64,000 nucleotides of DNA. Origin: Pseudochrobactrum sp. sp1633 (GTDB lineage Bacteria; Pseudomonadota; Alphaproteobacteria; Rhizobiales; Rhizobiaceae). Within the stretch, counting starts at the first letter, position 1, and every line of letters starts with the position of its first letter. Positions 8,142 through 17,275 of the stretch are shown here, in pieces. The notes beneath the pieces were generated by a model that saw only the letters and a program-made list of their open reading frames with translations, was not told the origin of the DNA and searched no databases. The stretch is from the NCBI RefSeq assembly GCF_030376605.1, contig NZ_JARRAE010000005.1, positions 217,252-281,251 on the forward strand, in the 5' to 3' direction. Position numbers and translations under genes: made by a program.

Positions 8142-9086
8142 TCAATATGGTGAATCAGGGAAGTAGAATTCCTGTGCATTGTCCTTGGTAACAAGGGTTG
8201 CATCCAGAATATAACGTCCACGCACCGGCACCTGATCGTAGAAATTGGCAACGGTCAGTTCCATTGCAGTTGCGATCATTGCAGGCGGATAGAGCACATC
8301 AACAGGCACCAGCGCATCACCGTCGGCAACCTTTTTGATCATTTCTTTCATACCGGCACCGCCGACAACCATTTTAATATCGGTGCGTTTAGCCTGCTGA
8401 ATGGCTTCAAGAGCACCAACGCTCATATCGTCATCCTGCGTCCAGACCGCATCAATTTTCGGATATTTAACCAGATAATCCTGCATCACTTTAAAGGCAT
8501 CGTCGCGTGACCAGTTGCCGAACTGCTTATCCAGCACCTTGATGTCACTACCGGCAACAGCACTGTCAAAGCCCTTCTGGCGCTCTTCATCAATCACGAT
8601 CGGCAGACCGCGGATAACCACAACTTCACCTTTGCCGAGCGTGTCTTTCAGATACTGACCGGCAACGCGGCCGAGTTCTTCATTATTACCGGCGACATAA
8701 AGATCCTGAATGGACTGGTCGGACAATGCACGGTCAACAACGGTAACGAAAATGCCCTTATCCTTCACCTGACGGATCGGATCGGTCAGCTCATCAGAAT
8801 TGTGCGGCAGCGTTACCAGCGCATCCATGCCCTGCGTGGTCAGATCTTCCAGAGCATTGGCCTGCGAAGCACCGTCCGGCGAGGTCTTGATGACAATTTT
8901 CAGACCCGGATGGTTCTTTTCCAGAACAGCTTTTGCCCGTTCTGCGTGATAGACAACGCCGCCTGTCCAGCCGTGATCAGCCGCCGGTATCGACACGGCA
9001 ATCGTGACTTTCTTTTCTTCCTGTGCCTGAGCCGCCGCCCCGAACAGGGCAGCAGCACAAACAGCACCTAGCAATATTTTTTTCAT
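8142..9086 (-). CDS. Sugar ABC transporter periplasmic binding protein
   Basis: A 314-residue ribose/xylose-type periplasmic binding protein (Peripla_BP_4 group). Residues 1-21 are a signal peptide (MKKILLGAVCAAALFGAAAQAQ). The mature protein starts KKVTIAVSIPAADHGWTGGVVYHAERA and has VVIRGLPIVIDEERQKGFDSAV and DAVWTQDDDMSVGALEA, typical of this fold. The ATG at 9086 has a GGGAG site. It is the last gene of the seven-gene operon starting at 16645, and two short hairpins precede it, which may raise its message level. The ligand is probably a pentose-containing or related sugar, inferred from xylA in the operon. Confidence 0.88.
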   Translation of the reverse strand: MKKILLGAVCAAALFGAAAQAQEEKKVTIAVSIPAADHGWTGGVVYHAERAKAVLEKNHPGLKIVIKTSPDGASQANALEDLTTQGMDALVTLPHNSDELTDPIRQVKDKGIFVTVVDRALSDQSIQDLYVAGNNEELGRVAGQYLKDTLGKGEVVVIRGLPIVIDEERQKGFDSAVAGSDIKVLDKQFGNWSRDDAFKVMQDYLVKYPKIDAVWTQDDDMSVGALEAIQQAKRTDIKMVVGGAGMKEMIKKVADGDALVPVDVLYPPAMIATAMELTVANFYDQVPVRGRYILDATLVTKDNAQEFYFPDSPY

Positions 9087-9119
9087 GATCTCACTCCCTG
9101 ATAGTTGGCCTGACGATAC

Positions 9120-9175
9120 GGCGGTCCGGCCTCCCCTCCGCCGCTTTAACAACAGCGGGATCACAGACCCCGCTG
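9120..9175 (-). promoter_or_regulatory. Paired hairpins upstream of the binding-protein gene
   Basis: In the 100-base gap between the permease and binding-protein genes there are two inverted repeats: CAGCGGG (9153-9159) with CCCGCTG (9169-9175), and CGGCGG with CCGCCG around 9120-9143. Placed just before the binding-protein gene they could protect or separately process that part of the transcript. Function is inferred. Confidence 0.45.
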
Positions 9176-9186
9176 CTAAAACCATG

Positions 9187-10197
9187 TTAGCGCCGCGACA
9201 ATGACCGCTGCACCAGCATCGCAATAATGATGATTGCACCCTGCACCGCTCCGATCAGATATTCACTGACCAGATCAGACAGAACCATAATATTGCCGAC
9301 AACTTCCAGAATGAGCGCACCGCAAACAGTACCCCAAATGCGCCCGACACCGCCGCGCAAGGCTGTACCGCCGATCACTACCGCGGTAATTGCCTGCAAC
9401 TCCCACATCAGACCTGTGGTCGGCGTGGCCGCACCCAGACGCGGAATGTAAATCAGAATAGCGATAGCAACACAGATACCCTGAATGACAAAAGCCATCG
9501 TGCGCACACGGTTAACCGGAATGCCGGAATAACGCGCCACATCCTGATTGGAACCAACCGCGATGATATGGCGGCCAAAAGCCGTGCGATAGAGAATGAA
9601 AGATGCAATCAGCGCCACGACAATGATTGCAACGATCGGCACCGGAACGCCCAGAATATTGCCGAAGTAAACCGGACGATAAGCCGCCCGCAGTTCCTGC
9701 GATTTCATGGCGATAGAACCGCCCTCAGCCAGATAAATGGTGAGTGCGCGGAAAATCCCCATTGTACCAAGCGTCACGATAAACGGCTCGATGCGTCCGA
9801 GTGTGGTGGTGACACCATTGGCCAGCCCGCAAAGCGCGCCGACAACAATGGCGATACAGGCAGCCACCAGTAACATCGGCAGAATGCCGGTGATGATGCC
9901 GGAATTCATGAACATGATCGTGACAGCAGCAACAAAGGCAGACATAGAGCCGACCGACAGATCAAGACCGCCGGATGAAATCACAAAGGTCGCGCCAATA
10001 GCGATAATCGCGATGAAAGCGCTGCGGGTTGCAATATTCAGCAGATTGTCCACGCCAATGAAATTGGAGTTCACCAGCGTTCCGAAAACCAGCAGAGCAG
10101 CCAGCGCCACGAAAGGGGCAACAGCACGCAAATCCATATCCTGCCAGAAGCGGCGTTCTGTTGTATTTTGCGGAGTGGTTTTAGCCTGTTCTGTCAT
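9187..10197 (-). CDS. Sugar ABC transporter permease, RbsC type
   Basis: A 336-residue inner-membrane permease of the BPD_transp_2 family with about ten hydrophobic segments. The family hallmark ISSGGLDLSVGSM lies near residue 80, and the second conserved region GGTALRGGVGRIWGTVCGALIL near 275. An N-terminal cytoplasmic tail of about 25 residues precedes the first helix. The start overlaps the RbsA-type ATPase stop by four bases. It works with the ATPase at 10194 and the binding protein at 8142. Confidence 0.9.
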   Translation of the reverse strand: MTEQAKTTPQNTTERRFWQDMDLRAVAPFVALAALLVFGTLVNSNFIGVDNLLNIATRSAFIAIIAIGATFVISSGGLDLSVGSMSAFVAAVTIMFMNSGIITGILPMLLVAACIAIVVGALCGLANGVTTTLGRIEPFIVTLGTMGIFRALTIYLAEGGSIAMKSQELRAAYRPVYFGNILGVPVPIVAIIVVALIASFILYRTAFGRHIIAVGSNQDVARYSGIPVNRVRTMAFVIQGICVAIAILIYIPRLGAATPTTGLMWELQAITAVVIGGTALRGGVGRIWGTVCGALILEVVGNIMVLSDLVSEYLIGAVQGAIIIIAMLVQRSLSRR

Positions 10198-11732
10198 AGC
10201 GCCTCTGCAAAAATTGCAGCCTCTGAAGATGTGACACCGGTAGCGTGCACAACAATTTCATTCTCTGTCATTTTGTCTCCGCTGATTTCCGCAACGATAC
10301 GGCCATTGCGCATCACTAAAGCACGGTGACACAGGCCGATCAGCTCCGGCATTTCCGAAGAAATCACGATAACGGCTTTGCCCTGTGCGGCCAGCTCGGC
10401 AATAAAACGGTAAATCTGCTCTTTGGTGCCAATGTCGATACCACGTGTCGGTTCATCAATGATCACAATATCCGGCTCGAGCAGCATCATCTTTGCCAGC
10501 AGCAATTTCTGCTGATTACCGCCTGAAAGCTGTCCGGCGAGAAGGTCAGGATTACGGGTACGGATATCAAAATCCCCGATTGCCTTTTCCAATGCTGCGG
10601 CCTCGGCAGCGCGGTTGATCTGCAAGCCTGAAAACTGGCTTAAAGCAGCCAATGTCAGATTAGTGCGCAGATTTTGTGCCAGTAACAGCCCTTTGCCTTT
10701 GCGGTCTTCACTCAGGTAAACAAGTCCGGCATCCATACTCTCACGGGCATTGTGAAAACGCTGCGAAGTTCCGTTGACACGCACAGTACCATGAGCATGA
10801 CGCAAGCCCACCACACCCTCGCAAAGCTCGGTACGTCCTGCACCAATCAGCCCTGCAAAACCGAGTATCTCGCCTTTATGCAATGTGAAGCCGCAATTGC
10901 TCGCATAGCCAGGCACCGTAAAGTCCGAGACTTCAAGCACAGGCGTTTTGACCTGCGGGATGACCCGTTCAGGATAAAGCTGGGACATATCCCGCCCGAC
11001 CATCAGCTGTGCCATATCCAGCGGCTCCAGCCCTTCCGCCTCACGCGTTGTAATCATCTGCCCGTCGCGCAGCACTGTCACGCGATCGGCAATGGCTTTC
11101 ACCTCCGGCAGGCGATGCGAAATATACAAAATCGCAGCACCGCGATTACGGATAGCCATGATGACTTTGAGCAAAGCTTCAGTTTCAACCGGCGTCAGCG
11201 AAGCGGTTGGCTCATCAAAAATCACCAAACGATGCGGCACCAGCAAAGCACGGGCAATCTGCACCAGCTGACGTTGCGCAATCGACAATTGCTCGACACG
11301 GGTCGTCGGATCTATATCAGCACCGAGATCAGCAACGGCCGCTCTGGCCTGCGCGTTCATCGCGCGGTCATTGAGCATCAGACCCTTGCGCTGCTCGCGA
11401 CCGAGGAAAATATTCTGTGCAACAGTCATATCCGGTGCCAGCAAAATCTCCTGATGCACCAGCACAATACCGCGATGCTCTGCATCAACCGGCCCTGACA
11501 GCACAACCGGCTGACCATCAATAAAGATTGTGCCTTTGCTTGGGCTTAGATGTCCGGCCAGAAGTTTCATCAGTGTTGATTTACCGGCACCGTTTTCGCC
11601 GATAACCGTGTGAATTTCACCTTCACGGATATCCAGCGTAATATCGCGCAGCACTTCCACCGGACCAAAACTTTTGGCCAGTCCCTCAACACGCATAAAA
11701 GGTGGTCTGCTGCTCGTGTCAGTTTCTGTCAT
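10194..11732 (-). CDS. Sugar ABC transporter ATPase, RbsA/XylG type (two ATPase domains)
   Basis: A 512-residue fused ATPase of the CUT2 sugar importer class. The first half has a normal Walker A (GENGAGKST near residue 44), signature LSIAQRQLVQIARALL and Walker B LVIFDEPTASL. The second half has the degenerate nucleotide site GFAGLIGAGRTEL usual for this family, with LSGGNQQKLLLAKMM and IVIIDEPTRGID. The start overlaps the end of the Gfo/Idh/MocA gene by four bases. Confidence 0.92.
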   Translation of the reverse strand: MTETDTSSRPPFMRVEGLAKSFGPVEVLRDITLDIREGEIHTVIGENGAGKSTLMKLLAGHLSPSKGTIFIDGQPVVLSGPVDAEHRGIVLVHQEILLAPDMTVAQNIFLGREQRKGLMLNDRAMNAQARAAVADLGADIDPTTRVEQLSIAQRQLVQIARALLVPHRLVIFDEPTASLTPVETEALLKVIMAIRNRGAAILYISHRLPEVKAIADRVTVLRDGQMITTREAEGLEPLDMAQLMVGRDMSQLYPERVIPQVKTPVLEVSDFTVPGYASNCGFTLHKGEILGFAGLIGAGRTELCEGVVGLRHAHGTVRVNGTSQRFHNARESMDAGLVYLSEDRKGKGLLLAQNLRTNLTLAALSQFSGLQINRAAEAAALEKAIGDFDIRTRNPDLLAGQLSGGNQQKLLLAKMMLLEPDIVIIDEPTRGIDIGTKEQIYRFIAELAAQGKAVIVISSEMPELIGLCHRALVMRNGRIVAEISGDKMTENEIVVHATGVTSSEAAIFAEAL

Positions 11733-12883
11733 CGCAAATTTGTCCAGACATTGCCCGCTTTGGATGAAGCCACAGAAGCTTCAATAAAGCGCATTCCTTC
11801 AAGCCCGTCTTCAACAGTCGGATACAACACCGCCGCATCCGGTTTTTCATCGTTGCGCGCTGCGCGGATAGCGTGTGCTGCTTCCGTGTAAATCGTGGCA
11901 AAACCTTCGAGATAACCTTCCGGATGCCCGCCCGGAATACGGGTAACTCGTGCCGCTGAGGCACCGGCTCCGGCACCGCCACGGGTGATCAGTTGCTTCG
12001 GCTCGCCAAAACGCGTGAACCACAGATAATTCGGATCAGACTGCGACCATTCCAGCCCGCCTTTGCTGCCATAGACCCGCAGTTTCAGACCGTTTTCATT
12101 GCCGACCGCAACCTGACTTGCCCATAACATGCCACGAGCTCCGCCTTTGTAGCGCAGCATAATCTGCACATCATCGTCCAGTGCCCGTCCTTCGACAAAA
12201 CTGGTCAGCTGCGCCAGCACAGCCTCAGCTTCAAGACCGCTGACGAATCCGGCCAGATGATAGGCATGGGTGCCGATATCACCGATTGCACCACCAGCGC
12301 CGGAGCGTTTCGGATCAGTGCGCCATTCAGCCTGTTTATTACCGCTCAGCTCACTGCGCTCTGTCAGCCAGTCCTGCGCATATTCGGCCTGCACAACACG
12401 GATATCGCCCAGATCACCCTTGGCGACCATTTCCCGCGCCTGCCGGATCATCGGATAGCCACTGTAATTATGGGTCAGCACAAAGATTTTGCCGGACTGC
12501 TGCACTGTTTCAACCAGTTGCTCGGCTTCAGCAACTGTTGTAGTCAGCGGCTTGTCGCAAATCACGTGAATGCCTGCGGCCAGAAAAGCACGGGCAGCAG
12601 CACCATGCAGGTGGTTCGGCGTGACTATAGCCACAGCCTCAATCCCATCCGGCCTTTTGCTTTCAGCCAGTGCCATTTCTTCAAAAGACGCATAGGAGCG
12701 CTCAGGTGCAATGCCCAGTTCCTGCGCAGAAGCACCGGCGCGTGCCGGATCAGACGAGAGTGCTCCCGCGACCAGTTCATACTGATCGTCAATCCGCGCT
12801 GCAATGCGATGCACCGCGCCGATAAAAGCGCCCTGCCCGCCGCCGACCATGCCGAGTCTGATACGATGTGCTGCGTTTCCCAT
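11729..12883 (-). CDS. Gfo/Idh/MocA-family NAD(P)-dependent sugar dehydrogenase
   Basis: A 384-residue cytoplasmic oxidoreductase. The N-terminal Rossmann fold shows [16 protein letters not shown] (residues about 9-24), then [16 protein letters not shown] around 100, the lysine of which is the family's catalytic or cofactor-contacting residue, followed by the alpha/beta C-terminal domain with [20 protein letters not shown]. The ATG at 12883 is preceded by AGGAGG at ideal spacing; an in-frame GTG six bases upstream is less likely. Relatives include inositol dehydrogenases and enzymes that make 3-keto sugars. With the adjacent isomerase/epimerase it could form a two-step sugar oxidation module; the substrate is unknown. 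Confidence 0.88.
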   Translation of the reverse strand: MGNAAHRIRLGMVGGGQGAFIGAVHRIAARIDDQYELVAGALSSDPARAGASAQELGIAPERSYASFEEMALAESKRPDGIEAVAIVTPNHLHGAAARAFLAAGIHVICDKPLTTTVAEAEQLVETVQQSGKIFVLTHNYSGYPMIRQAREMVAKGDLGDIRVVQAEYAQDWLTERSELSGNKQAEWRTDPKRSGAGGAIGDIGTHAYHLAGFVSGLEAEAVLAQLTSFVEGRALDDDVQIMLRYKGGARGMLWASQVAVGNENGLKLRVYGSKGGLEWSQSDPNYLWFTRFGEPKQLITRGGAGAGASAARVTRIPGGHPEGYLEGFATIYTEAAHAIRAARNDEKPDAAVLYPTVEDGLEGMRFIEASVASSKAGNVWTNLR

Positions 12884-12895
12884 AGCCACCTCCTC

Positions 12896-13954
12896 TTAAC
12901 CCAGACCAAGCATTTTGCGGTTTGCCGCATCATCAGTGCCCGCATCGGCAAAATCATCAAAAGCACGCTCTGTAACGCGAATGATGTGATGGCGGATAAA
13001 TTCCGCACCTTCGCGTGCACCGTCTTCAGGATGCTTCAATGCGCATTCCCATTCAAGCACTGCCCAGCTGTCGAAGTCATGCGTTGTCAGTTTCGAGAAA
13101 ATACCGCCGAAATCAACCTGCCCGTCACCCAATGAGCGGAAACGGCCTGCGCGGTTCACCCAACTCTGGAAACCGCCATAAACGCCCTGCCGTCCGGTCG
13201 GATTAAATTCCGCATCCTTGACGTGAAACGCCTTGATGCGTTCGTGATAAATATCAATGAAATCAAGGTAATCGAGTTGCTGCAGCACGAAATGCGACGG
13301 ATCATACAGGATGTTGGCGCGGGCATGATTTTTCACCCGATCCAGAAACATCTCATAGGAAATACCGTCATGCAGGTCTTCCCCCGGATGTAATTCGTAG
13401 CAAACATCCACACCGTTTTCGTCGGCATAATTGAGCAGCGGTGTCCAGCGTTGCGCCAGTTCGTCAAAAGCTGTTTCAACAAGACCGGCAGGCCGCTGCG
13501 GCCACGGATAAACATATGGCCATGCCAGCGCACCGGAGAAGGATGCCATCGCAGTCAGACCAAGATGTTTGGAAGCCCGTAGCGCGCGGCGCACCTGATC
13601 TTCCGCCCATGCCCGACGTGCCTGCGGATTGCCGCGCACTTCCTCATCGGCAAAGCCGTCAAAGGCAGCATCATAGGCCGGATGTACCGCAACAAGCTGC
13701 CCCTGCAAATGCGTTGAAAGCTCGGTAATTTCCAAGCCATTATCAGCGGCGATGCCTTTGATTTCATCGCAATAGGTTTGCGAGTCCGATGCCTTTTTAA
13801 GATCAAACAGGCGCTTATCCCATGTCGGAATTTGCACGCCCTTATAGCCCAGCGAGGCCGCCCATTTGCAGATATTCTCAAAGGAGTTAAACGGTGCCGC
13901 ATCCCCCGCAAACTGCGCCAGAAATATCGCCGGTCCTTTAATCGTTTTCATCAT
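12896..13954 (-). CDS. Sugar phosphate isomerase/epimerase (TIM-barrel, IolE-like family)
   Basis: A 352-residue AP_endonuc_2-type TIM-barrel protein. Landmarks are GYKGVQIPTWD near residue 30, ELSTHLQGQLVAVHP, the metal-site segment VCYELHPGEDLHDG, NILYDPSHFVLQQLDY, and IKAFHVKDAEF followed by WAVLEWECALK, which together supply the Glu/His/Asp metal ligands of the fold. Two ATG codons (13954, 13951) follow GGGAG; either could start translation. Genes of this type beside Gfo/Idh/MocA dehydrogenases are common in sugar and inositol catabolic operons, including 3-keto-sugar pathways. It lies 13 bases upstream of the dehydrogenase start. Confidence 0.85.
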   Translation of the reverse strand: MMKTIKGPAIFLAQFAGDAAPFNSFENICKWAASLGYKGVQIPTWDKRLFDLKKASDSQTYCDEIKGIAADNGLEITELSTHLQGQLVAVHPAYDAAFDGFADEEVRGNPQARRAWAEDQVRRALRASKHLGLTAMASFSGALAWPYVYPWPQRPAGLVETAFDELAQRWTPLLNYADENGVDVCYELHPGEDLHDGISYEMFLDRVKNHARANILYDPSHFVLQQLDYLDFIDIYHERIKAFHVKDAEFNPTGRQGVYGGFQSWVNRAGRFRSLGDGQVDFGGIFSKLTTHDFDSWAVLEWECALKHPEDGAREGAEFIRHHIIRVTERAFDDFADAGTDDAANRKMLGLG

Positions 13955-13990
13955 CCCACTCCCGAATTTTCTGTATCGTTTCTGATGTTC

Positions 13991-14048
13991 ACCGTTGCCA
14001 GAAGTGCAACTAAACGTAACGCCGTTGCACGAAGTGCAACTAAACGTA
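13991..14048. repeat. Tandem duplicated stop-codon hairpin at the xylA 3' end
   Basis: Two 28-base units, 14021-14048 and 13991-14018, match at 25 of 28 positions with a 30-base period. On the xylA strand each unit reads TACGTTTAGTTGCACTTC, i.e. Tyr-Val-stop followed by a hairpin GTTGCAC-TTC-GTGCAAC; the hairpin is perfect in the native copy and has two changes in the downstream copy. The stop codon is duplicated with the hairpin. Confidence 0.9.
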
Positions 14049-15350
14049 TCGATTGACGATATTCTCCAGATATTCCTGACGACCGGAAACCGGCTGCGGT
14101 TCAATCCCGCTGTCACGCACATAGGCAGCAATGTCTTCCAGTGATTGATTGCCCTGCAACATGGTCTGCGCCTGCGGCTGCTGCCATCCGGCATAACGCG
14201 CATCAAGCGGAGCGGACAAAGCTTTATCCTCAATCATTTTCGCTGCGGCTTTAAGCCCGCGTGCGCAACAATCCATCGCGCCGATATGCGCAATCAGCAG
14301 ATCCTGCGGGTCGAGCGACTGACGCCGCAGCTTGGCATCAAAATTTGTGCCGCCGGTGGTAAACCCGCCGCCTTGCAGAACCTGATAATAAGCCAGCGCC
14401 ATTTCCGGCACATTGTTCGGAAACTGATCTGTATCCCAGCCGGACTGGTAATCATTGCGGTTCATATCGATGGAGCCGAAAATGCCCAGCGCATTGGCCA
14501 TTGCCAGTTCATGCTCAAATGAATGACCGGCAAGAATGGCATGCCCCTGCTCGATATTGACCTTCACTTCACCTTCCAGACCATAGCGTTTGAGAAAGCC
14601 GTAAACAGTAGCAACATCAAAATCATATTGGTGTTTGGTCGGCTCCTGCGGCTTAGGCTCGACAAGGATTGTGCCTTTGAAACCGATTTTATGCTTGTAA
14701 TCGACCACCAGCGAGAGAAAGCGTCCCATCTGGTCAAGCTCACGCCCTGCATCGGTATTCAGCAGGGTTTCATAGCCTTCACGCCCGCCCCAGAGCACAT
14801 AATTCTCACCATTCAGGCGGTGCGTCACATCCATGCAATGCTTAACCGTGGCGGCAGCATAGGCAAAAATTTCAGGATCAGGATTGGTGGCAGCACCAGC
14901 CATATAGCGGCGATGTGAGAAAAGATTGGCTGTTCCCCAGAGCAGTTTGATGCCCGTCTGGTTCATCTTCTCCTGAAGATAATCAGCCATGTGGTCGAGA
15001 TTGGCCGATGTTTCCGCAAAATTTTTGCCCTCTGGGCGCATATCCGCATCATGGAAACAATAATAAGGCGTGCCAAGCAGCGTAAACAATTCAAAAGCCA
15101 CATCAGCCTTGTGTTTCGCATGATCAAGCGTATTGCCGAACCACGGGCGTTCAAATGTCTGTCCGCCGAACGGATCGCCGCCAACCCATGCAAAACTGTG
15201 CCAATAGGCAATGGCAAAGCGCAGGTGATCTTCCAGCCTTTTGCCCAGCACAATCTCGTCCGGATTGTAGAAACGATAGGCAAGCGGATTGGTGCTTTTC
15301 TCACCCTCATAGCGGATGGGGTTGTCCAATCCGAAGAAACCTGTGCTCAT
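14040..15350 (-). CDS. xylA: Xylose isomerase
   Basis: A 436-residue class II xylose isomerase that interconverts D-xylose and D-xylulose (and D-glucose/D-fructose weakly) in the cytoplasm, using two divalent metal ions. Conserved segments: [10 protein letters not shown] near residue 107 with the catalytic His, [32 protein letters not shown] near 235, [20 protein letters not shown] and [19 protein letters not shown] near 300. Length fits the family. The start overlaps the ROK-regulator stop by four bases. No xylB (xylulokinase) lies in this window, so the product must be phosphorylated by an enzyme encoded elsewhere. Its 3' end, including the stop codon, is duplicated downstream. Confidence 0.95.
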   Translation of the reverse strand: MSTGFFGLDNPIRYEGEKSTNPLAYRFYNPDEIVLGKRLEDHLRFAIAYWHSFAWVGGDPFGGQTFERPWFGNTLDHAKHKADVAFELFTLLGTPYYCFHDADMRPEGKNFAETSANLDHMADYLQEKMNQTGIKLLWGTANLFSHRRYMAGAATNPDPEIFAYAAATVKHCMDVTHRLNGENYVLWGGREGYETLLNTDAGRELDQMGRFLSLVVDYKHKIGFKGTILVEPKPQEPTKHQYDFDVATVYGFLKRYGLEGEVKVNIEQGHAILAGHSFEHELAMANALGIFGSIDMNRNDYQSGWDTDQFPNNVPEMALAYYQVLQGGGFTTGGTNFDAKLRRQSLDPQDLLIAHIGAMDCCARGLKAAAKMIEDKALSAPLDARYAGWQQPQAQTMLQGNQSLEDIAAYVRDSGIEPQPVSGRQEYLENIVNRYV

Positions 15351-16645
15351 GCCGTTACCCTCTGTGCGTTATTATTATTTGTCACCAGCAATTTTGATTT
15401 CTGAACTTCCGGTTCCGCATCAACGCGGAGCAAAGATGTGATTGCACAGCCTTGCAGGATCAGCGGCTGTTCCGACGGATAGCAACGAATGGTCAGATCT
15501 TTGGGCGATTGCAGACCATTACGCGGCCCGACCTGCCGTCCATCGGCAAGGTCGCCACTGATCGTCTGGCGCAATTCATCCTCGATCAGATCAAAAGCGT
15601 GCACACCGGGGCCGACAAAAGCCAGCGGCACCGGATCAATCAGCGAGAAAATGCTGCGCAAGGCAAAACCAAGCGCCTTGCCTGCCTGCTGGAAAGCCTG
15701 CCGCGCAACGCCGTCTGCCGTTCTGGCCTCATGCGCCAGCGCATAAAAATCACTCTCGGGAATCATCGCCACGGGCGCACTGTTTTCATCAACCCCATGC
15801 GCCTTGCGCCAGATGCCATAATCACTGGCATAGGCCTCAAGACAGCCATGACGGCCACAGCGACACAAAGCGCCATCCGGCATATAAACCACATGGCCAA
15901 ACTCTGCGGCTGACGAGCGCGCACCGGAAAACGGTTCGCCTTTCAGATACAGCCCCATGCCGATACCGGACGAAAACAAGATCGCCGCGAAATCACCGTG
16001 GAAGATATCCGGCTGCGACCAGCGCAAGGCTTCGGCGATCATCAGACAGTCGTTGAAAACCATCACCGGAACATTAAAAACCTGTTTCAGAAAATCTGCG
16101 ATAGTTACATTTTCCGCACCGATTGTCGGTGACCAGACCAGCATCTGATGGGCAGCATCGGTCATTCCCTGCACGCTCACAGAGATATGGCGCAGATTTT
16201 TCGCCTGATCAGGATAGCGGCTGAGTAATTCGCTGATCTGCCGCTCCAAGGCTGCAAGAAGTGCATCCGGCGCTATAATCAGCGTATCAAGCTGCAATTG
16301 CTCAAAGGCAATTCTCTGCCCCGCATAATCGAACAGGTCTACGTCAATCATATTAAGTGCAATATTGACCGCAATCACTGAAGCGCAATCGGGATTAAGC
16401 CCGAGCAGGACTTGCGGACGGCCACGCCTGCCCTCAACATTATTCGCGGCCTCAGTTTCAGGCACTTCAATCAGCACCTGCTCTGCCAGCAACATTGCAC
16501 TGATAGCGGAAATGGTAGAGTGGCTCATGCCGGTCATACCGGCAATATCCGTGCGCGAAAGGCTTCCCGATTGCCGCAGCAATCGCAGAATCCGGCGGCG
16601 GTTTTGCCAGCGCAACTCTTCTGATCGTGAAACGCCTCCCGTCAC
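15347..16645 (-). CDS. ROK-family transcriptional regulator (XylR-like)
   Basis: A 432-residue regulator: winged helix at about 12-65 ([30 protein letters not shown]) fused to a ROK sugar-kinase-like domain. The ROK zinc motif [14 protein letters not shown] is near residue 262. It lacks an obvious sign of being a kinase and resembles XylR/NagC repressors. It starts with GTG at 16645, preceded by AAGGGAGG. It is the first gene of the operon, directly ahead of xylA, so it likely represses its own operon and is released by a sugar such as xylose. The ligand is inferred. Confidence 0.88.
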   Translation of the reverse strand: MTGGVSRSEELRWQNRRRILRLLRQSGSLSRTDIAGMTGMSHSTISAISAMLLAEQVLIEVPETEAANNVEGRRGRPQVLLGLNPDCASVIAVNIALNMIDVDLFDYAGQRIAFEQLQLDTLIIAPDALLAALERQISELLSRYPDQAKNLRHISVSVQGMTDAAHQMLVWSPTIGAENVTIADFLKQVFNVPVMVFNDCLMIAEALRWSQPDIFHGDFAAILFSSGIGMGLYLKGEPFSGARSSAAEFGHVVYMPDGALCRCGRHGCLEAYASDYGIWRKAHGVDENSAPVAMIPESDFYALAHEARTADGVARQAFQQAGKALGFALRSIFSLIDPVPLAFVGPGVHAFDLIEDELRQTISGDLADGRQVGPRNGLQSPKDLTIRCYPSEQPLILQGCAITSLLRVDAEPEVQKSKLLVTNNNNAQRVTA

Positions 16646-16990
16646 ACGACACCTCCCTTATAACGGAACGGTTCTTAGCGACCTGTTTCCGTAATTCTCC
16701 TCTGGCAATAAGACTGGCACGGATTTTTTTATTTGTCATCTATTTTTCGAGCGTCGAAATAAATGATTATTTTTGACTCAAGGAGACAAAACAAAGCGAA
16801 ATGCAGAGAATCGAACAGAATCGCAAACACACAGCCAATGTTCACTACGCAAATTTGAGATTTGCTCAGGGGCTGCAATGTGATTCTTTTTTGGAAAGTT
16901 CTTTATTCGGGGAGAAGTCTCTTATTGCATAAGTGTAAAATGACCTGAAACAGATTCAGATTTCAATAGAATGCAATGTGAGAAGAAGAT
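16646..16990. other. Upstream region of the xylose-type operon
   Basis: About 345 bases between the ROK regulator start and tRNA-Gln. AT-rich in the half next to the tRNA. It holds the candidate operator at 16742-16762. I see no convincing gene here; a short reading frame starting at 16739 overlaps the regulator out of frame and looks like chance. Confidence 0.5.
16742..16762. promoter_or_regulatory. Candidate ROK-regulator operator
   Basis: A near-perfect dyad: ATTTTTCGA (16742-16750), spacer GCG, TCGAAATAA (16754-16762), about 100 bases upstream of the GTG start. AT-rich dyads centred on TTCGA/TCGAA with short spacers are plausible for a XylR-type ROK dimer. Not proven. Confidence 0.4.
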
Positions 16991-17064
16991 TGGCTGGGGA
17001 ACCTGGATTCGAACCAAGACTAACGGAGTCAGAGTCCGTCGTTCTACCATTAAACTATTCCCCA
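16991..17064 (-). tRNA. tRNA-Gln (anticodon CTG)
   Basis: A 74-base tRNA including the encoded CCA. The acceptor stem is TGGGGAA pairing with TTCCCCA, the D arm contains AGTTTAATGGTAGAAC, the anticodon arm is ACGGA-CTCTGAC-TCCGT with anticodon CTG (reads CAG), and the T arm holds GGTTCGAATCC. U at position 1 is typical for bacterial tRNA-Gln. It stands alone, with no adjacent integrase or attachment-site repeat. Confidence 0.95.
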
Positions 17065-17275
17065 GCAACGCTGCTCTGTGAGAGCGAAGCGGTGACGCTC
17101 GCGGCGCCGTGGGTGGTCATATAATTGATATTTTCACAAATGCAAACCCTCTTTGCACTGATTTCAATATATTTTTCCACAGAACACAAAAAACTCCTTT
17201 CCCTTCGCAATTTGTGCCCCTTGGTAAATCGGCAAAGGACTGTTACATTAAGGGCAACTTGAAATAGTCTGCACC

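Noticed and set aside
12257..13135. Open plus-strand frame of 292 codons
   Set aside because: Antisense to the Gfo/Idh/MocA gene and the following isomerase; composition is that of a reversed coding frame.
13992..14056. Plus-strand frame with a repeated VARSATKR peptide
   Set aside because: It is the xylA tandem hairpin read on the other strand; no start or ribosome site supports a gene.
16991..17064. tRNA-Gln as an integration site for a genomic island
   Set aside because: No duplicated tRNA 3' end, integrase or island-like gene content is seen on either side.
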